The notes under the pieces were generated by a model, which saw only the letters and a program-made list of their open reading frames with translations, was not told the origin of the DNA and searched no databases. Below, in pieces: positions 7,677-15,074 of a DNA stretch of 60,039 nucleotides. The stretch is from the NCBI RefSeq assembly GCF_012349115.1, contig NZ_PQIG01000098.1:1-60039 (forward strand). Reading direction: 5' to 3'. The translations under genes and the position numbers were made by a program. The stretch is from Rhizobium ruizarguesonis (lineage in GTDB: Bacteria; Pseudomonadota; Alphaproteobacteria; Rhizobiales; Rhizobiaceae). Each line of letters opens with the position of its first letter. Position 1 is the stretch's first letter.

Positions 7677-9019
7677 CCCGCCATGTGATCAAGCGCTTGC
7701 CGATCGACACCGGCGTTTCGGGATGGGAGGCGATCAGCGAACGCGCCTTTCCCGCAACAGCGCTTGAGCACGACATTACCGCGGACTGGCTGATCGTCGG
7801 CGGGGGGTTCGCCGGCCTGTCGGCGGCGCGCCGCCTTTCGCAATTGCGCCCTGAGGACAAGATCGTCGTCCTCGAGGCTCGCGAAGTCGCCAAGGGACCG
7901 GCCGGGAGGAATTCCGGCTTCATGATCGACGTGCCGCACAATCTGTCCTCGGGCGAATATTCGGTGGCCGACGAAGAGGCGACCAAGGACGAGATTCGAC
8001 AGAACCGTCTGGCGATTTCCTTCGCAGCCGATGTCGCGGCGGAATACGGCCTGTCCAAGGAAACCTTCGATCCGTCGGGCAAGGTGAATGCGGCCGCCTC
8101 CGAGCGGGGGCTCGGGCTCAACGACAACTACAGGAAGTCGCTCGAAAAGATCGGCGAGGAGCATCTCGTTCTCGATGCCGATCAGATGCGGGAGATGACC
8201 GGCTCGCGCTATTATCGCGGAGGGCTCTATACGCCAGGCGCCGTGATGATCCAGCCCGCAGACTATATCCGCGGACTGGCGCGCGGACTTAGCTCAAAGG
8301 TCGCCATCCACGAGCACTCGCCGGTGCTGGAGCTTTCGCGCGAGGGCATGTCCTGGAAGGCGAAGTCCGGCCGCGGATCTATTTCCGCGCCGAAGGTCAT
8401 TCTGGGTGTGAACGGCCATATTCAAAGCTTCGGCCATTTTCGCGGACGGCTGATGCACATCTTTACCTACGCGTCGATGACATCAGCCTTTTCCCAGAAT
8501 GAGTTCGGCGGCGATGTGACCGGCGCAGATCGTTGGGCGCTGCTGCCGGCCGACCCGATGGGAGCGACGGTCCGAAAGATCACCACCGATGGTCGTTCGA
8601 GAATCGTCATCAGGACGAGGTTCACCTACGACCCGAGCCTCCAGGTGTCGGAGAGGCGGGTCGCCGGCGTGGCGGCCGAGCAGCGCCGGTCGTTCGACGC
8701 GCGGTTTCCCGGACTGGAAAGCCTGCCGATGGAATATAGCTGGGCGGGTGCTCTCTGCCTCAGCCGAAACCATGTGCCGGCATTCGGCGAAGTCGAAGAG
8801 GGGCTTTTTTCCGCCTGCTGCGAGAATGGTCTCGGCACGGTCAAGAGCACGCTTGCGGGAATGATGGCAGCCGATCTCGCCACAGGAGCCGCAAGCCCCG
8901 AACTCGACAAATACAAGAACCAGCCGGAACCGGTGAGATTGCCGCCCGAGCCCATCGCGTGGCTCGGCGTCAACTCGGTCATCCGCCTACAGGAATTGCG
9001 TGCAGGCCGCGAGGGATGA
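7673..9019 (+). CDS. DAO-family FAD-dependent oxidoreductase (PuuB-like)
   Basis: A 448-residue flavoprotein. After about 37 residues comes the dinucleotide-binding motif DWLIVGGGFAGLSAARRL, then VLEAREVAKGPAGRNSGF, where Arg-Asn-Ser/Gly is typical of the glycine/D-amino-acid/amine oxidase group. The C-terminal FAD segment (NGLGTVKSTLAGMMAAD) is also present. Relatives oxidise amines or D-amino acids, including gamma-glutamylputrescine and cis-4-hydroxy-D-proline. Pairing with an aldehyde dehydrogenase suggests oxidative deamination or demethylation of the imported compound. The ATG at 7673 overlaps the aldehyde dehydrogenase stop (ATGA); the frame's upstream extension is inside that gene and is not used. 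Confidence 0.87.
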   Translation: MTRHVIKRLPIDTGVSGWEAISERAFPATALEHDITADWLIVGGGFAGLSAARRLSQLRPEDKIVVLEAREVAKGPAGRNSGFMIDVPHNLSSGEYSVADEEATKDEIRQNRLAISFAADVAAEYGLSKETFDPSGKVNAAASERGLGLNDNYRKSLEKIGEEHLVLDADQMREMTGSRYYRGGLYTPGAVMIQPADYIRGLARGLSSKVAIHEHSPVLELSREGMSWKAKSGRGSISAPKVILGVNGHIQSFGHFRGRLMHIFTYASMTSAFSQNEFGGDVTGADRWALLPADPMGATVRKITTDGRSRIVIRTRFTYDPSLQVSERRVAGVAAEQRRSFDARFPGLESLPMEYSWAGALCLSRNHVPAFGEVEEGLFSACCENGLGTVKSTLAGMMAADLATGAASPELDKYKNQPEPVRLPPEPIAWLGVNSVIRLQELRAGREG

Positions 9020-9026
9020 TCCCTCG
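9010..9026 (+). terminator. Short hairpin overlapping the oxidase stop codon
   Basis: A seven-bp stem CGAGGGA/TCCCTCG with a TGA loop spans the stop codon of the oxidase gene, 73 bases before the binding-protein gene. It could attenuate or serve as a processing or stabilising element between the enzyme and transporter parts of the run. No T-run follows. Confidence 0.35.
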
Positions 9027-9098
9027 GCCCGCGCAATATGAAGACTGCCCGCTTGCAGACTTCAATGAGAATGGGAACGAAAAACAGGAGTAAGAACA

Positions 9099-9950
9099 AT
9101 GAAGACTTTGTGGAAGGCGCTCTGCGCCGCTGCGATGATCGGGGTCAGCATCCTTCCTGCTCGCGCGGAAGAAAAGACGATCAATCTGGGCACGATGTCG
9201 TGGGAGGACCTGACACCCATCACCGGCATTACCAAGAAGGTTCTCGAAGACGCCGGCTATACCGTCAAGGTGACCGAGTTCTCCGAATGGGGCATCGCCT
9301 ATGCCGCTCTCGCCAAGGGCGATATCCAGGCTCTCACTTCGCAGACGGACTACGTCGCTCAGGACTACTGGGACAAGAACAAGAACCGGCTCGAGAAGAT
9401 CTCACCCGTTTCGCATGGCCTCTATCAGGGTGTCGCGGTTCCCAAATATGTCCCGATCGACTCGCTGGAACAGCTCAATGAAAACGCCGACAAGTTCGGG
9501 GGCAAGATCATTGGTATCGAACCGGGTTCCGGCCTGATGCGCGATACCTCGAACGCGGTCAAGGACTACGGTCTCAAGCTCCAGCTCGTCGAGGGCAGCA
9601 CGGCCGCGATGACGGCGGCGCTGAAGTCCGCCTATGATCGCAAGGAGTGGATTGCGGTGACGATCTGGGAGCCGTCCTGGATGGTTCAGAAGTACGAGGT
9701 CAAGTACCTCAAGGATCCGAAGGGCGTGTTCCCGCCGCCGCAGAGCTACTACTGGATCGGCCACAAGGGCTTCTCCGCAGAGAACCCGCATGCGCGTGAA
9801 GTGATGGCCAGCGTCTACGTGCCGATCGCCGACATCACTGCCATCAACGGCGCAGTCAATGAAGGCAAGACCATGGACCAGGCCGTGCAGGATTGGATCG
9901 GCGCCCATGCCGAACTGATCAAGCGTTGGGAAAACATCAAGAAGAACTAA
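9099..9950 (+). CDS. Glycine/proline betaine-type ABC transporter substrate-binding protein (OpuAC/ProX family)
   Basis: A 283-residue periplasmic protein with a Sec signal peptide (residues 1-23, ending PARA-EE). The mature part follows the OpuAC fold: an early MSWEDLTPITG segment, repeated aromatic residues (WGIAYAALAKGD, YWD, WEPSWMVQKY, YYWIGHKGF) that in relatives form the aromatic box for quaternary ammonium groups. Spacing to the upstream oxidase is 79 bases with its own ribosome site. It should deliver a betaine-like solute to the ATPase and two permeases that follow. Substrate could be glycine betaine, proline betaine, hydroxyproline betaine or DMSP; sequence inspection alone cannot choose. 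Confidence 0.9.
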   Translation: MKTLWKALCAAAMIGVSILPARAEEKTINLGTMSWEDLTPITGITKKVLEDAGYTVKVTEFSEWGIAYAALAKGDIQALTSQTDYVAQDYWDKNKNRLEKISPVSHGLYQGVAVPKYVPIDSLEQLNENADKFGGKIIGIEPGSGLMRDTSNAVKDYGLKLQLVEGSTAAMTAALKSAYDRKEWIAVTIWEPSWMVQKYEVKYLKDPKGVFPPPQSYYWIGHKGFSAENPHAREVMASVYVPIADITAINGAVNEGKTMDQAVQDWIGAHAELIKRWENIKKN

Positions 9951-9957
9951 ACGCGTC

Positions 9958-9985
9958 GTGGCCGTCCGATCCGTCGGGCGGCCAC
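9958..9985 (+). terminator. Intra-operon hairpin after the binding-protein gene
   Basis: An 11-bp GC-rich stem (GTGGCCG...CGGCCAC extended inward, one G-T pair) starts eight bases after the stop of the binding-protein gene. Such hairpins often raise the stability of binding-protein mRNA relative to the membrane genes downstream. Confidence 0.55.
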
Positions 9986-10088
9986 CTGCAGCGCCGCTCG
10001 TCTTTCAGATGCGCAAAGGAGACGCTGTCGCACTTTGAATGGCTGCATAATGAGAGAAGCCAGCGCCGATTGGCTCAAGGGGATCGCT

Positions 10089-11195
10089 ATGAAAACCGTA
10101 AATGCCGATATCAATGATGTCCTGATCGACTGCCAATCCCTTTGGAAAGTCTTCGGTGACAAGTCCGCAGCGGCAATGAAGTCGATCAAGGAACGCGGCC
10201 TCGGCAAAAAAGAGGTCTTGAAGGAGTTCAACTGCGTCGTCGGCGTATCCGATGCGAGCATTGAGGTTCGGCGCGGTGAAATCTTCTGCATCATGGGCTT
10301 GTCGGGAAGCGGAAAATCGACGCTCATCCGCCTCCTTAACAAGCTGATCACGCCGAGCTCCGGGAAAGTCCTCGTCAAGGGACGCGACCTTGCCGCCCTG
10401 TCGCCGGTCGATCTGAGGCAGATGCGCGCCAGGAACATCGGCATGGTGTTTCAGAGCGTCGCTCTTTTGCCGCATCGCACAGTCCTGGAAAACGCGGCCT
10501 TCGGCCTCGAGGTTCAGGGCATAACCAAGCCGGAGCGAAACAAGACCGCTGCTGCGGCGCTCGAGAAGGTCGGTCTCGCCGACTGGGTGAGCCGATATCC
10601 GAACGAGCTTTCCGGCGGCATGCAGCAACGCGTCGGGCTCGCCCGCGCGCTCGCTTCCGACCCCGAGATCATTCTGATGGACGAGCCGTTCAGCGCTCTT
10701 GATCCACTCATCCGGCGTCAGCTTCAAGACGAATTCCGCCAGCTGACGAAGGCCTTGGGCAAGTCGGCGGTCTTCATCACCCATGATCTCGACGAGGCGA
10801 TCCGGATCGGCGATCGCATTGCGATCATGAAGGACGGCGTCATCATCCAGACCGGCACGGCCGAGGAAATCATCCTCAACCCGGCGGATGCCTATGTCGC
10901 CGAATTCGTCGCCGGCATATCCCGCCTCCATCTGATCAAGGCGCACTCCGTCATGCGCAGCGTCGCCGAATTCCAGCAGAGCCAGCCGAATTCCGACATC
11001 GCGTCGCTGGCGCGCACGACGCCGGACGCCGACATCGACGAACTCATCACGTTGACGATGCAATCGGAGCGCGACGCCATCGCCGTCGTCGATAACGATC
11101 AGGTCGTCGGCGTGGTCACGCCACGCAGCCTGCTTATGGGCGTCAAGGGGACGTCCACCCGCGATCTGACGGCGGCGTCCCACAACTGGAGCTGA
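10089..11195 (+). CDS. Betaine-type ABC transporter ATP-binding protein (ProV/OpuAA-like)
   Basis: A 368-residue ATPase. It has the Walker A motif GLSGSGKST, signature LSGGMQQRVGLARAL, Walker B IILMDEPF and switch His in FITHDLDEAIR. It has the long N-terminal extension (about 55 residues, VFGDKSAAAMK to GKKEVLKEF) typical of ProV and a C-terminal tail with CBS-like sequence (IAVVDNDQVVGVVTPRSLL) that in relatives senses ionic strength. The ATG at 10089 is preferred to the in-frame 10035 codon because AAGGGGAT lies upstream and the sequence after it matches the family. It powers uptake with the flanking binding protein and permeases. Confidence 0.92.
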   Translation: MKTVNADINDVLIDCQSLWKVFGDKSAAAMKSIKERGLGKKEVLKEFNCVVGVSDASIEVRRGEIFCIMGLSGSGKSTLIRLLNKLITPSSGKVLVKGRDLAALSPVDLRQMRARNIGMVFQSVALLPHRTVLENAAFGLEVQGITKPERNKTAAAALEKVGLADWVSRYPNELSGGMQQRVGLARALASDPEIILMDEPFSALDPLIRRQLQDEFRQLTKALGKSAVFITHDLDEAIRIGDRIAIMKDGVIIQTGTAEEIILNPADAYVAEFVAGISRLHLIKAHSVMRSVAEFQQSQPNSDIASLARTTPDADIDELITLTMQSERDAIAVVDNDQVVGVVTPRSLLMGVKGTSTRDLTAASHNWS

Positions 11196-11200
11196 TTGAC

Positions 11201-12049
11201 ATGGATAGTTCAGGCTTCACCGATCTTTTTGACGAATGGACGGACGCCGCGCTTGAGTGGGTGAGCGACAATGGCGAATTCCTCTTCGATACCATCAGAC
11301 AGGTTCTCGAAGGGCTCTATGACGGGATCTTATGGCTCCTCGAGCTTCCACCATTCTACCTGGTCGCGCTGATCGTAGCGCTTATCGGCTGGCGGCTGGT
11401 CAATGTCTGGTTCGCCGTGCTGAGCGGCGCAGCGCTGGCGCTTTGTTTTTCCATGGGACTCTGGCCGGAGACGATGAGCACGCTCGCGCTGGTCTTGACC
11501 GCGACCGCGCTCGCCCTGGCGATCGGCATCCCGATCGGAATCGCCGCCGGCTTCTTCACCGGCCTCGACCGCTTCATGGAACCCGGCCTCGATCTCATCC
11601 AGACGCTTCCGCCATACATCTACCTGCTGCCGGCGATCGCTCTGCTCGGCTATGGACCGGCGACGGCACTGATCGCGACGGTGATCGTCGCCGTGCCGCC
11701 GGCGATCCGCCTGACCTCTCTCGGTATCCGGATGACGCCCAAGGAGTTCATCGAACTCGGAGAGGCGTTGGGGATGACGCCGGCGAAGATGTTCTTCAAG
11801 ATCCGCCTTCCCTTTGCACTGCCGAGCATCATGGCAGGCATAAACCAGAGCCTGATGATGGCCTTCGGCATGGTCGTCATCGCCGGCATCGTCGGCTCCG
11901 GCGGGCTCGGAGAGACGATCTACGGCGCGATCAGAACGCTCGACATCGCGACCTCGATCAATGGAGCGATAGCCATCGTGGTACTGACTATGGTGCTTGA
12001 CCGGATAACTCAGAGCGCCGCTCGGCTCGGAACGGGGAGGAAGTCATGA
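11201..12049 (+). CDS. Betaine-type ABC transporter permease (ProW/OpuAB-like), first copy
   Basis: A 282-residue inner-membrane protein with about six hydrophobic segments and the coupling-helix region EALGMTPAKMFFKIRLPFALPSI, which carries the permease EAA-type motif. Its N-terminal 45 residues are acidic and amphipathic (FTDLFDEWTDAALEW), as in ProW-type proteins. It starts five bases after the ATPase gene and overlaps the second permease by four bases. It probably forms a heterodimeric channel with the next gene product; most OpuA systems use a single permease, so two copies are worth noting. Confidence 0.9.
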   Translation: MDSSGFTDLFDEWTDAALEWVSDNGEFLFDTIRQVLEGLYDGILWLLELPPFYLVALIVALIGWRLVNVWFAVLSGAALALCFSMGLWPETMSTLALVLTATALALAIGIPIGIAAGFFTGLDRFMEPGLDLIQTLPPYIYLLPAIALLGYGPATALIATVIVAVPPAIRLTSLGIRMTPKEFIELGEALGMTPAKMFFKIRLPFALPSIMAGINQSLMMAFGMVVIAGIVGSGGLGETIYGAIRTLDIATSINGAIAIVVLTMVLDRITQSAARLGTGRKS

Positions 12050-12897
12050 ATCCGTCCATCCTGCAGTTTTCGCCGGGCGCTTTCCTGGCACCGTCGGTCG
12101 ATTGGCTCAACACCAATCTTCATCCGCTGTTTGCGGCGATCAGCTATCTGATCGAAACGGTCCTTTCCGGATTCGAGGCGGCGCTCCTCTTCGTGCCGCC
12201 CTATGGGCTTATCGCGATCGTCGTCATCCTGGCATTCGTCGCCGTCGGTCTGCGCGCCGCGATCCTTGCGGGTCTTTGCCTGGGCTTCTGTCTCCTCATG
12301 GGACTGTGGACGGCATCGATGCAGACCCTCTCTCTGGTCACTGTCGCGGTTCTGATCTCCGTGCTTATCGCCTTCCCGATCGGCGTCCTGTGCTCGCGCC
12401 ACAAGACATTGGAGGCGATGGTTCGCCCGGTTCTCGACGTAATGCAGACCGTGCCGCCGTGGGTCTACCTCATTCCTGCGGTGATGATCTTCAGCCTTGG
12501 ACGGGTGCCGGCAATCATCGCCACCATCGTCTATGGCATTCCGCCGATGCTCCGCCTGACCACGCTGGCGTTCAACCAGGTGCCGAGAGAATTTGTGGAA
12601 CTCGGCAGCGCCATCGGCGCGCCTCCCAGTTCGGTGCTTTGGAAGATCGAGATCCCCCTGGCCAGGCAGACGCTCCTGGTCGGGCTCAACCAATGCATCC
12701 TTCTGTCGCTGGCGATGGTCGTATTGGCCGGCCTTGTCGGCGCGGGCGGTCTCGGTGCGGAGGTGACGCGCGGCCTGACGCGCATGGAGATGGGGCTTGG
12801 CCTGCGGGCGGGCCTGGCGATCGTTGCAGTCGCCCTTCTGCTCGACCGGCTGTCCCGCGGCCTGCTCGACCGCGACAGGCCACGCAAGGCCGGATGA
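12046..12897 (+). CDS. Betaine-type ABC transporter permease (ProW/OpuAB-like), second copy
   Basis: A 283-residue permease related to the preceding one: same size, same order of hydrophobic segments, and a matching coupling region (ELGSAIGAPPSSVLWKIEIPLA). It shares the MGLW...LVL/VTVAVLI middle segment and the GGLG motif near the C-terminus. The ATGA overlap with the first permease implies coupled translation and equal stoichiometry. A heterodimeric betaine permease is known from some rhizobial systems such as the proline-betaine transporter Prb, which has two permease genes; homology to Prb here is an inference. Confidence 0.9.
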   Translation: MNPSILQFSPGAFLAPSVDWLNTNLHPLFAAISYLIETVLSGFEAALLFVPPYGLIAIVVILAFVAVGLRAAILAGLCLGFCLLMGLWTASMQTLSLVTVAVLISVLIAFPIGVLCSRHKTLEAMVRPVLDVMQTVPPWVYLIPAVMIFSLGRVPAIIATIVYGIPPMLRLTTLAFNQVPREFVELGSAIGAPPSSVLWKIEIPLARQTLLVGLNQCILLSLAMVVLAGLVGAGGLGAEVTRGLTRMEMGLGLRAGLAIVAVALLLDRLSRGLLDRDRPRKAG

Positions 12898-12913
12898 GCA
12901 AGGACATGAAAAG

Positions 12914-13912
12914 ATGAGAAACAGCTTCTTCTGTATCGATGCGCATACCTGCGGCAATCCCGTCCGCCTCGTCGCCGGAGGCGGTCCGTTGCTTGCGCAT
13001 GCGCCGATCAGTGAGCGACGGGAGATTTTTGTCCGGGATCACGACTGGGTGCGCAAGGCGCTGATGTTCGAGCCAAGGGGGCACGACATCATGTCAGGCG
13101 CGATCATCTATCCGGCCTATCGGGAGGATTGCGATTTCGCCGTGCTTTTCATCGAGGTGAGCGGCTGCCTGCCGATGTGCGGCGCCGGCACCATCGGCAC
13201 CGTGACCGCTGCGATCGAGGAAGGGCTGGTCAAGCCGCGCGAACCCGGCCGCGTCGCCATCGAGACGCCTGCAGGGAGAGTTGATGTTACCTATGAGGAG
13301 AAGGGCGGGTATGTCGATTCCGTTCGTCTCCACAATGTGGCGAGCTATCTCCATGAGGCTGATGTCGAGGTGGAGGTGCCGGGAATGGGCCGTCTGCGTG
13401 TCGATATATCCTATGGCGGCAACTATTATGCTGTCATCGAACCACAGGATAACTGGATCGGCCTCGATGGCATGACCGCATCCGACATTGTCGGCTGCAG
13501 CCAGAGACTGAGGTCAGCACTTGCCGGTATCTGCGATCCCGTTCATCCCGACGACGCCAGGATTAGAGGCGTGCATCACGCCATCTGGTGCGGCCGCCCG
13601 GTGAATGACGTCTCGGATGGACGCTGCGCCGTCTTCTATGGCGAGAAGGCCATCGATCGCTCGCCGGGCGGAACCGGCACCTCCGCCCGCATGGCCCAGC
13701 TCTACGGCAAGGGACGGCTTACCGTCGGGTCGAGATACCGCCATGAAAGCCTGATCGGAACCGTTTTCGAGGGGCGGGTCGAAGCCGAGGCAAGTATTGG
13801 ACCCTATAGCGGTATTCTTCCAAGCATCGGAGGCTGGGCACGCGTCATCGGACACAACACCATTTTCGTTGACGATCGTGATCCGCTGGCGCACGGTTTT
13901 CAGATTCGATGA
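12914..13912 (+). CDS. Proline racemase-family protein (4-hydroxyproline 2-epimerase-like) lacking the second catalytic Cys
   Basis: A 332-residue protein of usual length for the family. IDAHTCGNPVRLV at the N-terminus and MFEPRGHDIMSG are hallmarks of 4-hydroxyproline epimerases. First catalytic Cys89 is present in LPMCGAGTIG, but the His usually found two residues later is Ala91. The second motif reads DRSPGGTGTSARMAQL, so the second catalytic Cys is Gly252 (codon GGC at 13667). Two-base 1,1-proton transfer needs both cysteines; relatives lacking one act as trans-3-hydroxyproline dehydratases. This protein is therefore unlikely to be a normal epimerase: it could be a dehydratase, act on another onium acid, or be inactive. 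ATG at 12914 follows the permease by 16 bases. Confidence 0.85.
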   Translation: MRNSFFCIDAHTCGNPVRLVAGGGPLLAHAPISERREIFVRDHDWVRKALMFEPRGHDIMSGAIIYPAYREDCDFAVLFIEVSGCLPMCGAGTIGTVTAAIEEGLVKPREPGRVAIETPAGRVDVTYEEKGGYVDSVRLHNVASYLHEADVEVEVPGMGRLRVDISYGGNYYAVIEPQDNWIGLDGMTASDIVGCSQRLRSALAGICDPVHPDDARIRGVHHAIWCGRPVNDVSDGRCAVFYGEKAIDRSPGGTGTSARMAQLYGKGRLTVGSRYRHESLIGTVFEGRVEAEASIGPYSGILPSIGGWARVIGHNTIFVDDRDPLAHGFQIR

Positions 13913-14955
13913 GCGCATTCAGAAACGGTGATGAGATGACTATGCGACCCGGGCAGCATCGACAGGCAGACGACGCCGCGAAGTCGGCTGGCCGGCTCAA
14001 GGTGGGCTTCGTTTTGGCGCGATCGTTCACGCTGTCCGCCTTCGCCCTCTTCGTGGACACGCTGCGGCTTGCCAGCGACGAGCAGGATCGTTCGGGAAGG
14101 GTCCTTGCCGACTGGCAGGTGATCGGCAGCACGCGGCACCTGATCACTGCGAGCTGCGGCGTCCAGGTCGCTCCGACGTCCGATTTCCTCGATCCGTCGA
14201 AGTTCGATTACATCGTGGTCGTCGGCGGCCTTTTGACGGTGGAGAACCCTGTCGACCAGGAGACCATCGCTTTTCTCAAGCAGGCCGACGCCAAGAAGGT
14301 GCCGCTGATCGGCGTGTGCACGGGTTCGTTCATCCTTGCTGAGGCAGGCCTGATGAAGCGGCACGACTCCTGTGTGAGCTGGCTGCACTACAAGGAGTTT
14401 CGGGAGCGGTTCCCTGAGCTTAGCGTTCGTTCCGACCGGCTCTTCAATCTCGATCGCCAGCGCGGATCGTGCGCAGGCGGCAGCAGCTCCGCCGACATGG
14501 CGGCATTGCTGGTCAGGAAATGCATCAGCCGCGACGCCGAACGAAACGCGCTGGAGGTCCTTCAGATCGAAAAGGCCCGGACTTCAGCGGACATACAGCC
14601 CAGGCGTCCGCTCTACGACGATTATGACGACGCCCGCGTCAAGGCGGCGATGATTACGATGGAACAGTTCGTCGATGGCAGCATGTCTATACAGAAGCTT
14701 GCCGCCACGGTTGGCCTGTCTCGGCGGCAACTGGAGAGGATCTTCATCGACAAGACGGGAATGTCTCCCGCCAAGGCCTATAATCGTGTTCGCATGGAGC
14801 GGGCGAAATCGATCCTGGCCCAGTCGAAGGCGCCAATGATCGAGATCGCGCTGGACGTCGGCTTTGAAAACGCCTCGCAGTTCACCAGAACCTTCAAGCG
14901 CACATTCGGGCAAACGCCGTCGCAGCATCGCGCAGCCGCTTCGAGAGCGCACTAG
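13909..14955 (+). CDS. GlxA-family (DJ-1/PfpI + AraC) transcriptional regulator, GbdR-like
   Basis: A 348-residue regulator. Residues 20-190 form a DJ-1/PfpI-like domain with the nucleophile-elbow region LIGVCTGSFILAEAGL, followed by two AraC helix-turn-helix motifs: SIQKLAATVGLSRRQLERIF and APMIEIALDVGFENASQFTRTFKRTFG. This is the architecture of GbdR, which senses glycine betaine and dimethylglycine and activates their catabolic genes. Its place at the end of the betaine transporter run and next to a Rieske demethylase operon supports an analogous role. The ATG overlaps the preceding stop by four bases; an internal ATG at 13936 is an alternative start. A RIME-like repeat follows at once. 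Confidence 0.88.
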   Translation: MSAFRNGDEMTMRPGQHRQADDAAKSAGRLKVGFVLARSFTLSAFALFVDTLRLASDEQDRSGRVLADWQVIGSTRHLITASCGVQVAPTSDFLDPSKFDYIVVVGGLLTVENPVDQETIAFLKQADAKKVPLIGVCTGSFILAEAGLMKRHDSCVSWLHYKEFRERFPELSVRSDRLFNLDRQRGSCAGGSSSADMAALLVRKCISRDAERNALEVLQIEKARTSADIQPRRPLYDDYDDARVKAAMITMEQFVDGSMSIQKLAATVGLSRRQLERIFIDKTGMSPAKAYNRVRMERAKSILAQSKAPMIEIALDVGFENASQFTRTFKRTFGQTPSQHRAAASRAH

Positions 14956-15067
14956 AACAGGATGATTTTAGGCCGGGTCGGCCTAAAATCTGAATCCTGT
15001 TCTACATTAAATAGTTAGAGTATGATGTCGTCCGAAAACCGCTCACACTTTTCGGCATCATGCTCTA
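14954..15067. repeat. RIME1-like rhizobial intergenic mosaic element
   Basis: Two large imperfect palindromes fill the gap between convergent genes. The first (14954-15003) pairs AGAACAGGAT with ATCCTGTTCT around TTTTAGGCC/GGCCTAAAA. The second (15016-15067) runs TAGAGTATGATG to CATCATGCTCTA with TCCGAAAA/TTTTCGG inside. Size and composition match the RIME family described in rhizobia. It may also serve as a bidirectional terminator, because the 5' palindrome overlaps the AraC stop codon and the 3' one ends eight bases before the M24 gene's stop. Confidence 0.75.
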
Positions 15068-15074
15068 GGCTTAT

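Noticed and set aside
12914..13912. Calling this gene a standard 4-hydroxyproline 2-epimerase
   Set aside because: The second catalytic Cys and the first-motif His are both changed, so the usual activity cannot be assumed even though family and context fit.
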